A program made the translations under genes and the position numbers. The notes below the pieces were generated by a model, which was given only the letters and a program-made list of their open reading frames with translations, was not told where the DNA came from and made no database searches. From contig NZ_JADYUF010000008.1 in the NCBI RefSeq assembly GCF_021531655.1, forward strand, positions 1-64,000: a DNA stretch of 64,000 bases. The letters are read 5' to 3'. This stretch comes from Leyella stercorea (GTDB lineage: Bacteria > Bacteroidota > Bacteroidia > Bacteroidales > Bacteroidaceae). Of this stretch, positions 42,264 to 51,644 are shown in pieces; position 1 is the stretch's first letter, and every line of letters starts with the position of its first letter.

Positions 42264-45122
42264 TTAAAAGGGAGCTCCCTTCTTCCACGTCTTTGTGTCC
42301 GTATCGAAACTGCCTTCCACAACATAACGCTTGCCGTGCATCTTGGTTGAGGGATAGTTGTCACCGTCGAACAGTATAGGAAAATTACTTTCACCATCTA
42401 AACCTTCTAACTTAACTCTCAGATTCTTGTCGTACTCTCCTAATGGGGCTTTGAGGTGGAGTATGGTCTTGTACCAGGTTTTGTTATTGCTGTCCTGTCC
42501 GTATTCCATGCACTCAAATTCGTTAGAAAATTTGCAGTTATTGCACCACATTGTAAATTTACCTTTACCATCACTACTGTTTACTCCATATAGACAATAC
42601 CAACCATTTATTTTTCTGCCCTTAGTATATATGGTATACTCTACGTCTACAACGGTAGGCTTCTCATCATATACTCTGTAGTAAGGATCCGACAAAGGGT
42701 CATACAGATACCAGCCTTCACGATCCTCATAGTTGAAGAGTGTGATGCCGGGGTCGTTGTGATGAGTGAAACGATGCGGCTGGTAGCCCTCACTGGTGTA
42801 TGTACCATTGCTGAAAATCAGCAGGGTCTGTCCTGGCTTTATCGTCTTTTGAGGAGTAGTCTTTGCATCTCCCTTACCGTTGTTAGATCCAGACGTAGCA
42901 TCATGCGCTATACTGTAATAATACCAACCAGGGTTGTTATTGTCAGGTGTCATCGAGCTACCTGGCCACCCTCCGGTGAAATACCATTCTGCCGTATTCT
43001 CGTCCTTTGAACCATCAGCCTTTGTCTCACCTATCTGTGTGTAGATGTAGACCTTGTGATAGTCCACGTGCGACGAACGGTCTTTACTCCAGTCAGCACC
43101 TCCTTGCACCCACCATCCATCTCGCCAGTTGTTGTTTTCTTTAGAATTATTGTAGGCTTCTTCATCAAGCATATTAGAATGCTGGAATTCTTCAAGGTTA
43201 CTTGCGTCTTTAGTCCACGCCAAGTCGTTTATGGCTCGCATATAGATACGATAAGGACCTACTGGCGGACGCACCGTCACACGTATCTGCTGTTCAACAT
43301 TGTTATCGCCAATGGCTTTAACAGTAAAGACGTGTGTGGTTGTTGTCACAGGGTTGGTAACAGCCGTTATGGTGAAGGTACCATCAGCCACATTAGTTTT
43401 GTCGCACTTGATGTTTATTTTAGACTGGGCATATTCTACATTTTGTCCCTCTCCCGAAACAGTCCAACCTGACGGGAACTGTATACCACCAAGGTTGGTA
43501 GTGAACTTCACCACCTTTGTCAATTCGGACGGATTGTTTTGGTCGTAGTAGATTACAATATCCACGGGATCCACCTTGAAGTATGGTGTAACGTCGTACG
43601 ATACATCAAGGTATTTCTTTATGTTGCCAGCCTTTATCCATACTTTGGCAGTACCTTTAAGAGCTTTAGCATCTGTAAAGTCTTTTACCGAGAGTTCTGG
43701 ATTTATACTGAATCTTATACGATGAGTTGCAATATCATTAGTTGCGACAATAACGGGCAACTTTCCTGCTGAAATCTTTTCAATCTCCGTATCACATCCA
43801 AACGTAATGTTGCTTGCATCGGCATTTGTACCATAGTCGATGATAGCATTTTGCAAGGATGTTACTTCTGCACTTGTCTTCGAAGCCCAAAGCGTAGTAT
43901 GTGTAAAGTCAGCATCAACCTCTGCCAGTTTCCAAGGCTCTACACCTACAACACAATCGAGGTCGATGTTGCCCAGACTCTTTATGCGTCCTACAATCTC
44001 GTAGTATGTGCCGCGTGGGAAAGTTGGAACTTCAGTTGTTGAGGTCTCGTCCTTACGATGACCAAGATTGATGTTGTAGCTGTTAGCGATGGCTGAACCA
44101 CCTACAGCACCATCTACCTTCAATGCCGACTGCTGCGAGGCCTCTTTCACGTAGCGCTCGGGCAGATAATAGGTAGCACGGAAGAGCCACTTCTCCTTTG
44201 GGTTTGTAGGTGCAGCTGCGCCCTCACCTTTCACTTTGATAATGTCCTCGTTGTTGACATTGGCATTGGCTGGGGTTTCTGTCCACGAAGTATAGTAAGC
44301 GCCACTACCCGTATGTGCCGTAGCATCGTACAATGGCGACTCGATGCCTGTAGCATATTCGCTGCTTACGTCGGGGTTAGTGAACTTGCCGTCCCACAAC
44401 AGACTGGTCTGTGGCGAGAGTCGTTTGCCCATAATATCGGTAATCTGCAATCCGTTAGACTTCAACGCTGCATTCATGTCCCGGTCTTCGGGATTGTATA
44501 TAAGGTTAAGACACACCTTTACACAGGTGAATTGCAGATTAGCCATCACGATCTTAGGTGTCTTGTCCGTATTATTTATGGTAATTGTTCCGTCGGTAGT
44601 TATTCCGTCGGCTGCCTTTGTTGCAGGCTCGTATATCATAGGGATATTATTGGCTACGGGCATACCGGGCTTTGACACCGGGGTGTAACCCAACACCACA
44701 TTCTTCAAATCACCTTCGGTATTAATGGTCTTATCAGCGAGCACATCCTTCATGTTTGCCACTACGTACACACGATAGGTGCCGGGCTTTATCTTGAGCT
44801 GATAAGAAGCGACATTCTCGTTGAGCATATTGCTTGCCTCAGGCGATGGAAGTTCCTGCGAAAGTAATGTTCCTTTGCCCCCAACATGGAAAGCATAAAG
44901 GTGGAGGTCGTTGATCTTGCACTCGTCTACAGAGGCATTGTATGTAGGGTTGCTTGGGTCGAGACTGCTCGTAACCTCATCGCCCTCGCGAGTAACTGGC
45001 ACATAGACACACAGATTGCCCTCGGATGAAGCCGGGGTGTTGTACACATCGGCATCATCAGTACATGCTGCCAGCAACAACAGGGCAGCAAGAGAAAGGA
45101 GTATGTCTGCAAGTCGTTTCAT
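42264..45122 (-). CDS. Very large fimbrial lipoprotein (DUF4906-like)
   Basis: I start at 45122 (MKRLADILLSLAALLLLAAC, 952 residues), giving a clean lipobox; the ATG at 45146 adds eight residues. An Mfa-type N-terminal domain (LCVYVPVTREGDEVTS, then LHLYAFHVGGKG) is followed by several beta domains, and the C-terminal 300 residues have features of carbohydrate-binding or starch-binding-like modules rich in Trp and Gly (WYFTGGWPGSSMTPDNNNPG). Placed between FimB and the last tip-type gene, it is probably a tip or adaptor adhesin. Specific ligand unknown. Confidence 0.72.
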   Translation of the reverse strand: MKRLADILLSLAALLLLAACTDDADVYNTPASSEGNLCVYVPVTREGDEVTSSLDPSNPTYNASVDECKINDLHLYAFHVGGKGTLLSQELPSPEASNMLNENVASYQLKIKPGTYRVYVVANMKDVLADKTINTEGDLKNVVLGYTPVSKPGMPVANNIPMIYEPATKAADGITTDGTITINNTDKTPKIVMANLQFTCVKVCLNLIYNPEDRDMNAALKSNGLQITDIMGKRLSPQTSLLWDGKFTNPDVSSEYATGIESPLYDATAHTGSGAYYTSWTETPANANVNNEDIIKVKGEGAAAPTNPKEKWLFRATYYLPERYVKEASQQSALKVDGAVGGSAIANSYNINLGHRKDETSTTEVPTFPRGTYYEIVGRIKSLGNIDLDCVVGVEPWKLAEVDADFTHTTLWASKTSAEVTSLQNAIIDYGTNADASNITFGCDTEIEKISAGKLPVIVATNDIATHRIRFSINPELSVKDFTDAKALKGTAKVWIKAGNIKKYLDVSYDVTPYFKVDPVDIVIYYDQNNPSELTKVVKFTTNLGGIQFPSGWTVSGEGQNVEYAQSKINIKCDKTNVADGTFTITAVTNPVTTTTHVFTVKAIGDNNVEQQIRVTVRPPVGPYRIYMRAINDLAWTKDASNLEEFQHSNMLDEEAYNNSKENNNWRDGWWVQGGADWSKDRSSHVDYHKVYIYTQIGETKADGSKDENTAEWYFTGGWPGSSMTPDNNNPGWYYYSIAHDATSGSNNGKGDAKTTPQKTIKPGQTLLIFSNGTYTSEGYQPHRFTHHNDPGITLFNYEDREGWYLYDPLSDPYYRVYDEKPTVVDVEYTIYTKGRKINGWYCLYGVNSSDGKGKFTMWCNNCKFSNEFECMEYGQDSNNKTWYKTILHLKAPLGEYDKNLRVKLEGLDGESNFPILFDGDNYPSTKMHGKRYVVEGSFDTDTKTWKKGAPF

Positions 45123-45230
45123 TGTTTTTGTTGTAATTAGGTTCAATACTTTAGTTTAAGTTTCGCAAGCGAAAGGAGTTATCGGAAGTTATCTGAAGAC
45201 GACTCGCTTCGATTGTGAAGTTAATGGACA

Positions 45231-46298
45231 TTACAGGCTGATGCGCTGAATGCGCTTTGCCCAGTCGAGCACACCAACAGAGAGGTTGACGTATTGCCAC
45301 TCGGTTCCGATGAGGAAGAAGTCGAGGCGGTAGTCGTACTCGCGGTCGAGGTATTCCTGTATGCCGTAGTTCTGTGCGGCATAAGCATCGCGTCCCTGCT
45401 GAAGTATGTCGGGCAGGTTTATCAAGGCGATTGTCTTGCCCGTCACCTTATTATATATATGTAGCATGGCGTTGCGGTCGTTCTGTTCGGGTGGGAAGTA
45501 GACCAGACGCGAGAGCATCAGTCCTGCATGAGCGGTACGTTCCTTAACGTTTCCGGTCTCATCGCGGAACTCAGTAGTCCATGTATGGAAAGGCGTATAG
45601 CGAAGCTTGGAGTCACTTGCCAAAGAGTTGTCGTAATTGATGTAGCCATTATCGGCTATTACCTCATAACCGAAATCATCGGCAGAGATTTTGTCGGGTG
45701 CGTCTATCTGATGCAGCGAGATAGTAAGCTGCTTGGTGTCGCGCACCAAGGAGATGGTATCGTGTGTGCCCTTAAGGTCGTACACGGTAGTGAGATGTTG
45801 TGATTTGCCAATCCATAGCGTGTCGAGCGGAGCCGAACAGTCAACCTCAGCAATGTCGCCCGCCTCATTGCGGTCTAACACGGTGTTGAACTTAGTCATG
45901 TCTTCGCCTTCGTTAGGGGCATGAATGCGGAACTTGGCACCATTAGTTGCCAAAGCATCTTCGTAGCGTTTCTGCTTTGCAATGGCGAGAAATTGGTATT
46001 CGCCAGGCTGCAAGTTGAGATGTACGGCAAAGTCATGGCGGCGGATAGGAGCGTCGGTGTCGGTATTGAAAGCGTCCTGACGGAACAGATACTTGCCGTC
46101 CTTATCGTACACCATGACAACAACGCCTCCAACATGGTCGTTGAAAAGGTCGGCGCGCTGCGTGTTGTAGTCATAGCGGAAGTGCAGGTAAGCGCCATTG
46201 TCGCATGGCTCAAGGTCGTCGTGCATCAGCGAGCACGAAGCCAGCAATGGTGCAAAGGCGAGGAGTGAGCATATATATTTAACCAGTCCGTGAAACAT
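45231..46298 (-). CDS. FimB/Mfa2-family fimbrial anchor or assembly subunit
   Basis: A 355-residue lipoprotein (lipobox LLASC). AYLHFRYDYNTQRADLFNDH and VVVMVYDKDGKYLFRQ are typical of the FimB/Mfa2 family, which terminates and anchors the fimbria in the outer membrane. The C-terminus LSVGVLDWAKRIQRISL closely parallels the end of the Mfa1-like shaft protein (VEVKILSWAKRSQQIKL), showing they share the donor-strand style. It follows Mfa1 by 98 bases. Confidence 0.9.
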   Translation of the reverse strand: MFHGLVKYICSLLAFAPLLASCSLMHDDLEPCDNGAYLHFRYDYNTQRADLFNDHVGGVVVMVYDKDGKYLFRQDAFNTDTDAPIRRHDFAVHLNLQPGEYQFLAIAKQKRYEDALATNGAKFRIHAPNEGEDMTKFNTVLDRNEAGDIAEVDCSAPLDTLWIGKSQHLTTVYDLKGTHDTISLVRDTKQLTISLHQIDAPDKISADDFGYEVIADNGYINYDNSLASDSKLRYTPFHTWTTEFRDETGNVKERTAHAGLMLSRLVYFPPEQNDRNAMLHIYNKVTGKTIALINLPDILQQGRDAYAAQNYGIQEYLDREYDYRLDFFLIGTEWQYVNLSVGVLDWAKRIQRISL

Positions 46299-46353
46299 AA
46301 TGTTTGCCGTTAAATTAATTAAGATGAATTTAGATATTGATGTTTAGATAGCA

Positions 46354-46375
46354 GCGGAGGTTCGGAGACCTCCGC
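46354..46375. repeat. GCGGAGG hairpin, copy 2
   Basis: Perfect 8-bp arms GCGGAGGT/ACCTCCGC (46354-46361 with 46368-46375), 6-base loop, between mfa1-like and fimB-like genes. It could attenuate read-through from the abundant shaft gene into the anchor gene. Confidence 0.55.
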
Positions 46376-46396
46376 CGCTTTATGCTTTGTTTATTA

Positions 46397-48145
46397 TTAG
46401 AGCTTAATCTGCTGACTGCGCTTAGCCCAGCTAAGAATCTTAACCTCTACGTTGACGTACTGATCGTTCTCATCATCAGGAAGAGTAGGCTTAACCTCAG
46501 GAACATCAGGATAGCCAAGACCGCTGATGCTTGTTACAGAAAGGTTGTACCAGTTGTTACGGAGAACACCATAACGACCGAGATACTTTTCGTTATTTGA
46601 ATCATAAGCTTCACCAGCATTCCAAGGTGTCAGCTCGTTGAAGTGCTTGATGCGGGCGATGTAGTATGCCTCACCGTTGAGGTATGTTGAGATACCAACT
46701 ATTACCTTATGGGTGGTTGGATCTTCTGACAAACCAAGCTTCTCGTTGACTTCTTTAATAACATTTTCATTAATCTTTGATGTATAGGTGCCTGTTTCGT
46801 CGCTAAATGTAATATTAGCAGTCTCAATAATGTGCTGACCTGCCTCTCCACTAATATTATTAGTAGTTGCATCAAGCTTTACATCATACTTTTCCTGCTC
46901 AGTAGAATTTGTTATCTTCATAGCATTGATAGCAAGGGTCTTAATCTGCTGCGCAAGTTTAGTTGCATCCCAGATAGCGGTGTTATTACCAATCTTATAG
47001 AATGTCTGTCCTGTTACAAAATCCTTAGGAGTGAAGACAGCCTTGAACACAACACGTGTAGTCTGACCCTGCTTCATGTTACCAAGGTTGAATGTATTCT
47101 CAAGACAGTACTGAGGTTTGTCTGCACCAGCGAGACCATCAACATTACCTTTAGCAATCATGTTGAACTCAGTCTTGCAGTTTTCCAAAATCTGAAAATC
47201 AGCTTTATCATAATTAGGATCTACACCCCAATATACGCGCTTGAAAGTAGAATTTGCATTAGTGTCATAGAAGCGCTCATTACTCCATATACCAGCATAA
47301 ACAGTAGTCAAGCCGCCAATCTGATGAACGGGGAAGGTTTTCGTATTGGTTACGTCAAGTTTCCAATTCTCGATTTTCACAGTAGCGTCTTTATATGTAC
47401 CATCAGCAACTGTGTAACCATCAGTTTCAAAGTTCTGCATTGTAACCTTAGCCAAACCACGCTCTACATAAACAGTAGTAGCAGGCTTTGCTTGAGCCTC
47501 CTCACGTGATGCGCAGACGTTTTTAACGTCTACAAGAGTTGGCTGATCTGAAGCTGACTTATACTCTGGAGCATTTGCCATAAAGATGCCATTTGTTGAC
47601 TTCTCATAGTTAGCAACAATTACCTTTGATGGGTCTTTGCTCCAAGCAGCGTATGTTTCAGCATCAGTAGGCAATGTTACTTTTTTATTAGAGGTATCCC
47701 CGTTATAATTATTAAGAAGAACCAGTGCCTTATAGTTGCCACCTACCGTTACATTCGAGAGCTTCACAGTAGCAATAGCCGCTGTTGTTACACCATTCTC
47801 ATCCGTTTTTTTAGTCCAAGGGTTCATGGTTCCAAGCTCGGCACTTGTAACAAACTTATCAGTAGAAGCGTCGAAGATAAGAATAGTACCATTCTTAACC
47901 TCATACTCAGCAGCGGTTCCTTCAGCAAATGAAGGTGTACCATCTGCTGGTGTAGGCGCTGGATCACCGTCTCCACGAGTACCAGTACCAGTAGTTGTCG
48001 GCAGATTGATTGTGAATGAAGCATAAGCTTCACCTGCCTTGCCAGCATTGTCTTTACCATCAGGAGCGAGGTTGTCGTTGCTTGAGCAACCCACCAAGGC
48101 CGTAGCCATAACAGCCATTCCGAATAGATTCTTAACGTTTACCAT
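46397..48145 (-). CDS. Mfa1-family fimbrial major subunit
   Basis: A 582-residue lipoprotein precursor with lipobox ALVGC (Cys about 20) and a GTGTRGDGDPAP stretch with an Arg that could be the gingipain-type processing site of this family. The Mfa1 fold shows in YEVKNGTILIFDASTDKFVT and the C-terminal donor strand DQYVNVEVKILSWAKRSQQI. It would be exported, cleaved and polymerised into the fimbrial shaft. The region 48146-48204 holds its likely promoter area but no clean TAnnTTTG box. An interspersed element separates it from the DUF3868 gene. Confidence 0.9.
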   Translation of the reverse strand: MVNVKNLFGMAVMATALVGCSSNDNLAPDGKDNAGKAGEAYASFTINLPTTTGTGTRGDGDPAPTPADGTPSFAEGTAAEYEVKNGTILIFDASTDKFVTSAELGTMNPWTKKTDENGVTTAAIATVKLSNVTVGGNYKALVLLNNYNGDTSNKKVTLPTDAETYAAWSKDPSKVIVANYEKSTNGIFMANAPEYKSASDQPTLVDVKNVCASREEAQAKPATTVYVERGLAKVTMQNFETDGYTVADGTYKDATVKIENWKLDVTNTKTFPVHQIGGLTTVYAGIWSNERFYDTNANSTFKRVYWGVDPNYDKADFQILENCKTEFNMIAKGNVDGLAGADKPQYCLENTFNLGNMKQGQTTRVVFKAVFTPKDFVTGQTFYKIGNNTAIWDATKLAQQIKTLAINAMKITNSTEQEKYDVKLDATTNNISGEAGQHIIETANITFSDETGTYTSKINENVIKEVNEKLGLSEDPTTHKVIVGISTYLNGEAYYIARIKHFNELTPWNAGEAYDSNNEKYLGRYGVLRNNWYNLSVTSISGLGYPDVPEVKPTLPDDENDQYVNVEVKILSWAKRSQQIKL

Positions 48146-48204
48146 AGTTTAATAGTTAAATTGATTAATGTTTATTTTGTTATTATTTTGAGCGTAAGTA
48201 ATCT

Positions 48205-48443
48205 GGAGGGGTGCAAAACTTAATCAGCGCAGGCTGAAGGCCCAATAATCACATAGCCCAGGGCAATGCCTTGGGTGCTTAAAGGCATTACGTCCAATCG
48301 CCCTGTAAGGGCTAAAGCATTGAAGCAGAACGCTTTTGCCCTTACAGGGCGTCTTTGGTTTTTCTCTTATTATTTCCCAGGGCGTTGCCGGGCTATGAGC
48401 TTCTGCCCTTTCAGGGCGTGCTGCTATACTTTTGACTCCCTCC
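48205..48443. mobile_element. Multi-hairpin interspersed element, copy B
   Basis: Starts GGAGGGGTGCAAAACTT and ends TACTTTTGACTCCCTCC. It shares with copies A and C the central CGCCCTGTAAGGGC/GCCCTTACAGGGCG hairpin and the ATAGCCCAGGG/CCGGGCTAT pairing. It lies inside the fimbrial locus, between the DUF3868 and mfa1 genes. Confidence 0.75.
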
Positions 48444-48492
48444 TATTCAAAGAGACACATTATTCTACGGCACACTCGCCATAGCTCACGTA

Positions 48493-49938
48493 TTATTTCG
48501 TGTTAGCAATGCGCTCGGCATTAGCTTTGGCATCAGCCGAACCAGCAGCAGCAGCCTCGGCAAACAACTGGCGAGCTGACTCATAGTCCTTTTTCAATAC
48601 AGCCAGAGTGCCTCGTGCGTTCAATGCCTCTGCCGAGTTGCCGGCTTTCTGCAGATGTTTCTCTGCTGAAGCAATGTCGCGTCGTTGCAAGTCGGCACAT
48701 GCAGCATTAAGGTTGGCAGTCGGGTCTTCGGGGAACATTCGCACGGCTATGTCGAACACCTCATTGAATTCTGCCGAACCCGCCTCCATTGTCTGTGCTA
48801 CAAGATACATCTCCTGAAGCGAAAGCTGCTGCGGACGGGTCTTCAGTATCTGCTTGGCTTCTTCAACCGAGAAAGGCCTTACCGTATAGCTCACAGTGTA
48901 GTCGCTGTGGCGCAGTCGCGGATAGATGTCGTTAAGTATCACGGCATATTCCTGCGGATAGAGTTGGCGTATGCGCATGTCCTTGTCGTCGGGTGCAAGG
49001 CTTGAATTCGAAATCTTCAGTATATCGTCCTTGTTAGCCAGATGCGACTTCTGCACCTTCTGGCGGAATCCATTCCAATCCTCAGGTGTGGAGTTTGAGC
49101 TGAACAGCTTGGCTTCAATAGGATAAAGCTTAGCCACATAACTCTTCAGAGCAGCGGCACGCTCTCGAGCCAGGCGCTCGTTGTTGGCATAAGGACCGTC
49201 GGGCGAGGCAAAGCCATGAATATTGATGTCCGTAATCTGCACATTCTTGTCGTTGCGCACAAGGTCGATGGTCTTCGTTATCTTGGCCAATTCGCGTGCG
49301 TTCTCAAAGAGATCAGCCACAATATCCGTCTTGTTGACACGGAAACTGAGGTAAGCCTCACCCTTCTCGGCACGTTGCTTGCGTGCCTCGGCAGCCGGCT
49401 TTACAAAGGCAATGTCAGGCATCCAAGCTCCAATATTGTCGATAGTTGCAATCTGGAGATTGTCGAGATTCTCCCTGTCTCCACATCCGCAGATGTCTTG
49501 AGCGGTAAGCAGACTCAAGTGTTCGGTCTCAAACGGGCGCTTGCGTGTAATGGTCTGGCTGTAGCTAACGCTCTGCTCAGTTCCGTTCTTGCGCTGTATC
49601 ACCAAAGGCTGCTGAGATTCATTAGCCATTGCAGCCAATTCGCCGCTACGCTCCATGCGTATCTGTTTGGCCCTGCCATTAATTATAATAGGTGTAAGAG
49701 CAGTAGTGTCGCCGTCGGCAGCAAGCATCGGAGTGAAAACAAGCTGCTGTTCAGCCTTAAGCTTCAGGTTGTTTAGGTTAAGGCTGAACGCCACATCCAC
49801 CTTGTTGCCTTCGACATGTGTCTTCAGATTGTCGATGGCTACAGCTCCCGAAGCAAGCTTCTGTGCCATTGCCGAGCTGTACGAAGCTGCTCCTATGAGG
49901 CACGAAATGATGATGCGAGTCAATGAGTTTGTGTTCAT
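48493..49938 (-). CDS. DUF3868/OmpA-like fimbria-associated protein
   Basis: A 481-residue exported protein (signal peptide 1-25, ending AMAQ). The N-terminal half matches DUF3868 (KVDVAFSLNLNNLKLKAEQQ). An OmpA-like peptidoglycan-binding domain follows (about 225-340, ITDINIHGFASPDGPYANNE and LARERAAALKSYVAKL). The C-terminal part is TPR-like (about 385-475). In Bacteroidales these genes travel with DUF3575 and Mfa-type fimbriae, probably tying the fimbria to the envelope. It lies 8 bases after the DUF3575 gene. Confidence 0.87.
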   Translation of the reverse strand: MNTNSLTRIIISCLIGAASYSSAMAQKLASGAVAIDNLKTHVEGNKVDVAFSLNLNNLKLKAEQQLVFTPMLAADGDTTALTPIIINGRAKQIRMERSGELAAMANESQQPLVIQRKNGTEQSVSYSQTITRKRPFETEHLSLLTAQDICGCGDRENLDNLQIATIDNIGAWMPDIAFVKPAAEARKQRAEKGEAYLSFRVNKTDIVADLFENARELAKITKTIDLVRNDKNVQITDINIHGFASPDGPYANNERLARERAAALKSYVAKLYPIEAKLFSSNSTPEDWNGFRQKVQKSHLANKDDILKISNSSLAPDDKDMRIRQLYPQEYAVILNDIYPRLRHSDYTVSYTVRPFSVEEAKQILKTRPQQLSLQEMYLVAQTMEAGSAEFNEVFDIAVRMFPEDPTANLNAACADLQRRDIASAEKHLQKAGNSAEALNARGTLAVLKKDYESARQLFAEAAAAGSADAKANAERIANTK

Positions 49939-49946
49939 AATGCTGT

Positions 49947-50513
49947 CTAGAATATATAAATCATACTGAGAGCCGCCTTAGTCGGTCCTACATAATTTCG
50001 ATGGTTCTTGTCCAAGCATCGGGCACAACGTCCGTAGAGCTTGTATGGACTATAAGCATAGCCCACGCCTAACGACGCTTCCATATTCCAATGGCGCGAC
50101 ATCAGCCATTGATAGCCATAGGTTACGCCTGCACCTATATACCATCCTTCATAGTGGCGACCACGTTTTGTCTTGGGAAGTATTCCGAATGGCAGGTCTA
50201 CGTTCTTGATGTTGTATTCGCCGGCAAGAGCGTGCAATCCGAAGAAACTGCCTCCGAAGCGTTGGCATGTCCACCAACGGTATTCAGGCTCTACGTTCCA
50301 GAAACGTACCTTCCTGTCCCTTGAAAACTTCCAGGGATTGATGGTGGCAAACAGTTGTGCTGTCTGCTTTTCGGCTATGCCAACTTCAACACCTACGTTG
50401 AGCGATGCTGTAGCCCAACCCAATAGGTTGGTCTTCAATGCCACGTCCTGCGCTATTGCTGTGCCTGACGTTGCGAATAGCATCATTGCCAATATGAATA
50501 TCTGTTTCATCAT
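49947..50513 (-). CDS. DUF3575 outer-membrane protein
   Basis: A 188-residue barrel-like protein with a signal peptide (MKQIFILAMMLFATSGTAIA). Family features: VALKTNLLGWATASLNVGVE near the start and NVEPEYRWWTCQRFGGSFFG in the middle. It is the first gene of the fimbrial run and may form the outer-membrane part that works with the DUF3868/OmpA protein. TAACTTTG on the minus strand at 50671-50664 is the likely promoter. Confidence 0.88.
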   Translation of the reverse strand: MMKQIFILAMMLFATSGTAIAQDVALKTNLLGWATASLNVGVEVGIAEKQTAQLFATINPWKFSRDRKVRFWNVEPEYRWWTCQRFGGSFFGLHALAGEYNIKNVDLPFGILPKTKRGRHYEGWYIGAGVTYGYQWLMSRHWNMEASLGVGYAYSPYKLYGRCARCLDKNHRNYVGPTKAALSMIYIF

Positions 50514-50663
50514 TTCAGGCTTTTGTAATAATTATTTATATTTGGTTTAAGCTTTTTCTTCTACACCATTACATACGAATGTTTTGTGTCTCAATAGCAT
50601 TCTATATGATTTTTGTGTTTAACGTTATTGTCGTTTTGAAAGTCTTGTGTCATCTTTATTACG

Positions 50664-50671
50664 CAAAGTTA
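50664..50671 (-). promoter_or_regulatory. -7 element of the fimbrial operon
   Basis: TAACTTTG on the minus strand, about 150 bases before the DUF3575 start. No -33 TTTG at the usual distance and no flanking inverted repeats that would suggest a phase-variable promoter. The remainder of 50514-50783 shows nothing else. Confidence 0.5.
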
Positions 50672-50783
50672 TAACTAAAATCATTAGCCTATATATAGTT
50701 CAAACAAAAAATCCGCTGGAAATTTATGCAAACGATTACACTACTCACAAATATGATGATTAGGTTATGTGGTAAAAACAACA

Positions 50784-50816
50784 GCGGCAGGGTTGACATC
50801 ACGTCGACCCTGCCGC
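50784..50816 (-). terminator. Terminator of the efflux operon
   Basis: A 10-bp GC-rich stem (50784-50793 with 50807-50816; GCGGCAGGGT) extended by weaker pairs, followed on the minus strand by TTGTTTTTA. It lies about 50 bases after the lpxA-like stop. Confidence 0.85.
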
Positions 50817-50864
50817 ATCTTTTGAAATAACAACACTAATATATAAAAGGTATGAAAATGCTTT

Positions 50865-51638
50865 TTATATCTTGCTTATGATGCCCAACTTGCTACCCTC
50901 AAGGAAGTTGACGATAGCGTTGATTTCCTTTCCAGGAGGCACCTGTTCCTTAATCTGATTGATTGCATCAAATACACTGGTCTGTCCGTGGAACACCAGA
51001 CGATAGGCATTGGCGATGTGGCCGATGACCTTGTCGGTTGTGTTAGACGACTTGAGCAGTGTCTCGTTGACGCCACCGTAGCGCACGGGGTTGTCGGTAG
51101 CTACGATGAACGGAGGAACATCCTTCGAGATGCGCACACCGCTGGTGACCATAGATGCACCACCGATGCGCACGTTAGCATTCAAGATGACACCTGACGA
51201 GAAGATGGCTGCGCTGTGAATCTCGCAGTCGCCTGCCACCTTTGTACCATAACCGAAGGTTACATAATCGTCTACCTTGGTGTCGTGTGAGATGTGTACA
51301 CCCTCCATGAAGAAGTTGCGGTTGCCGATACGTGTCTCGCCGTCGGCGAATGTGGCGCGATTGACCACCACATTCTCACGGAAAATGTTCTCATCGCCAA
51401 TAACAAGGCGTGTGTCAGCACCCGTATAGTTGAAGTCCTGAGGTTCAGCACCGAGCACGGTGTTCTGATATACCTTGTTGCCACGTCCCATCTTAGTGCC
51501 ACGCATGATGCTGACGTATGGGAAGATGATGCAGTCGTCGCCTATTTCAACACCGTCCTCGATGTAGGCAAACGGATAGATTGTAACGTTCTTGCCAATA
51601 TTTGCACCCGGAGCTATGTATGCTTTATCACTTATCAT
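50865..51638 (-). CDS. LpxA-family UDP-N-acetylglucosamine O-acyltransferase
   Basis: I start at 51638 (MISDKAYIAPGANIGKNVTI, 257 residues, the usual LpxA length). Upstream in-frame codons are repeat DNA. The left-handed beta-helix hexapeptide repeats run to about 190 and the C-terminal helical domain is present. GVHISHDTKV supplies the catalytic His expected in LpxA. It would transfer an acyl chain to UDP-GlcNAc for lipid A. It is the fourth gene behind the RND efflux genes, away from the lpxD-lpxC type cluster, so it is probably a second LpxA or a relocated one. Confidence 0.85.
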   Translation of the reverse strand: MISDKAYIAPGANIGKNVTIYPFAYIEDGVEIGDDCIIFPYVSIMRGTKMGRGNKVYQNTVLGAEPQDFNYTGADTRLVIGDENIFRENVVVNRATFADGETRIGNRNFFMEGVHISHDTKVDDYVTFGYGTKVAGDCEIHSAAIFSSGVILNANVRIGGASMVTSGVRISKDVPPFIVATDNPVRYGGVNETLLKSSNTTDKVIGHIANAYRLVFHGQTSVFDAINQIKEQVPPGKEINAIVNFLEGSKLGIISKI

Positions 51639-51644
51639 AATTTG

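Noticed and set aside
50514..50783. Invertible promoter before the fimbrial operon
   Set aside because: No pair of inverted repeats flanks the promoter region and no invertase gene is nearby.
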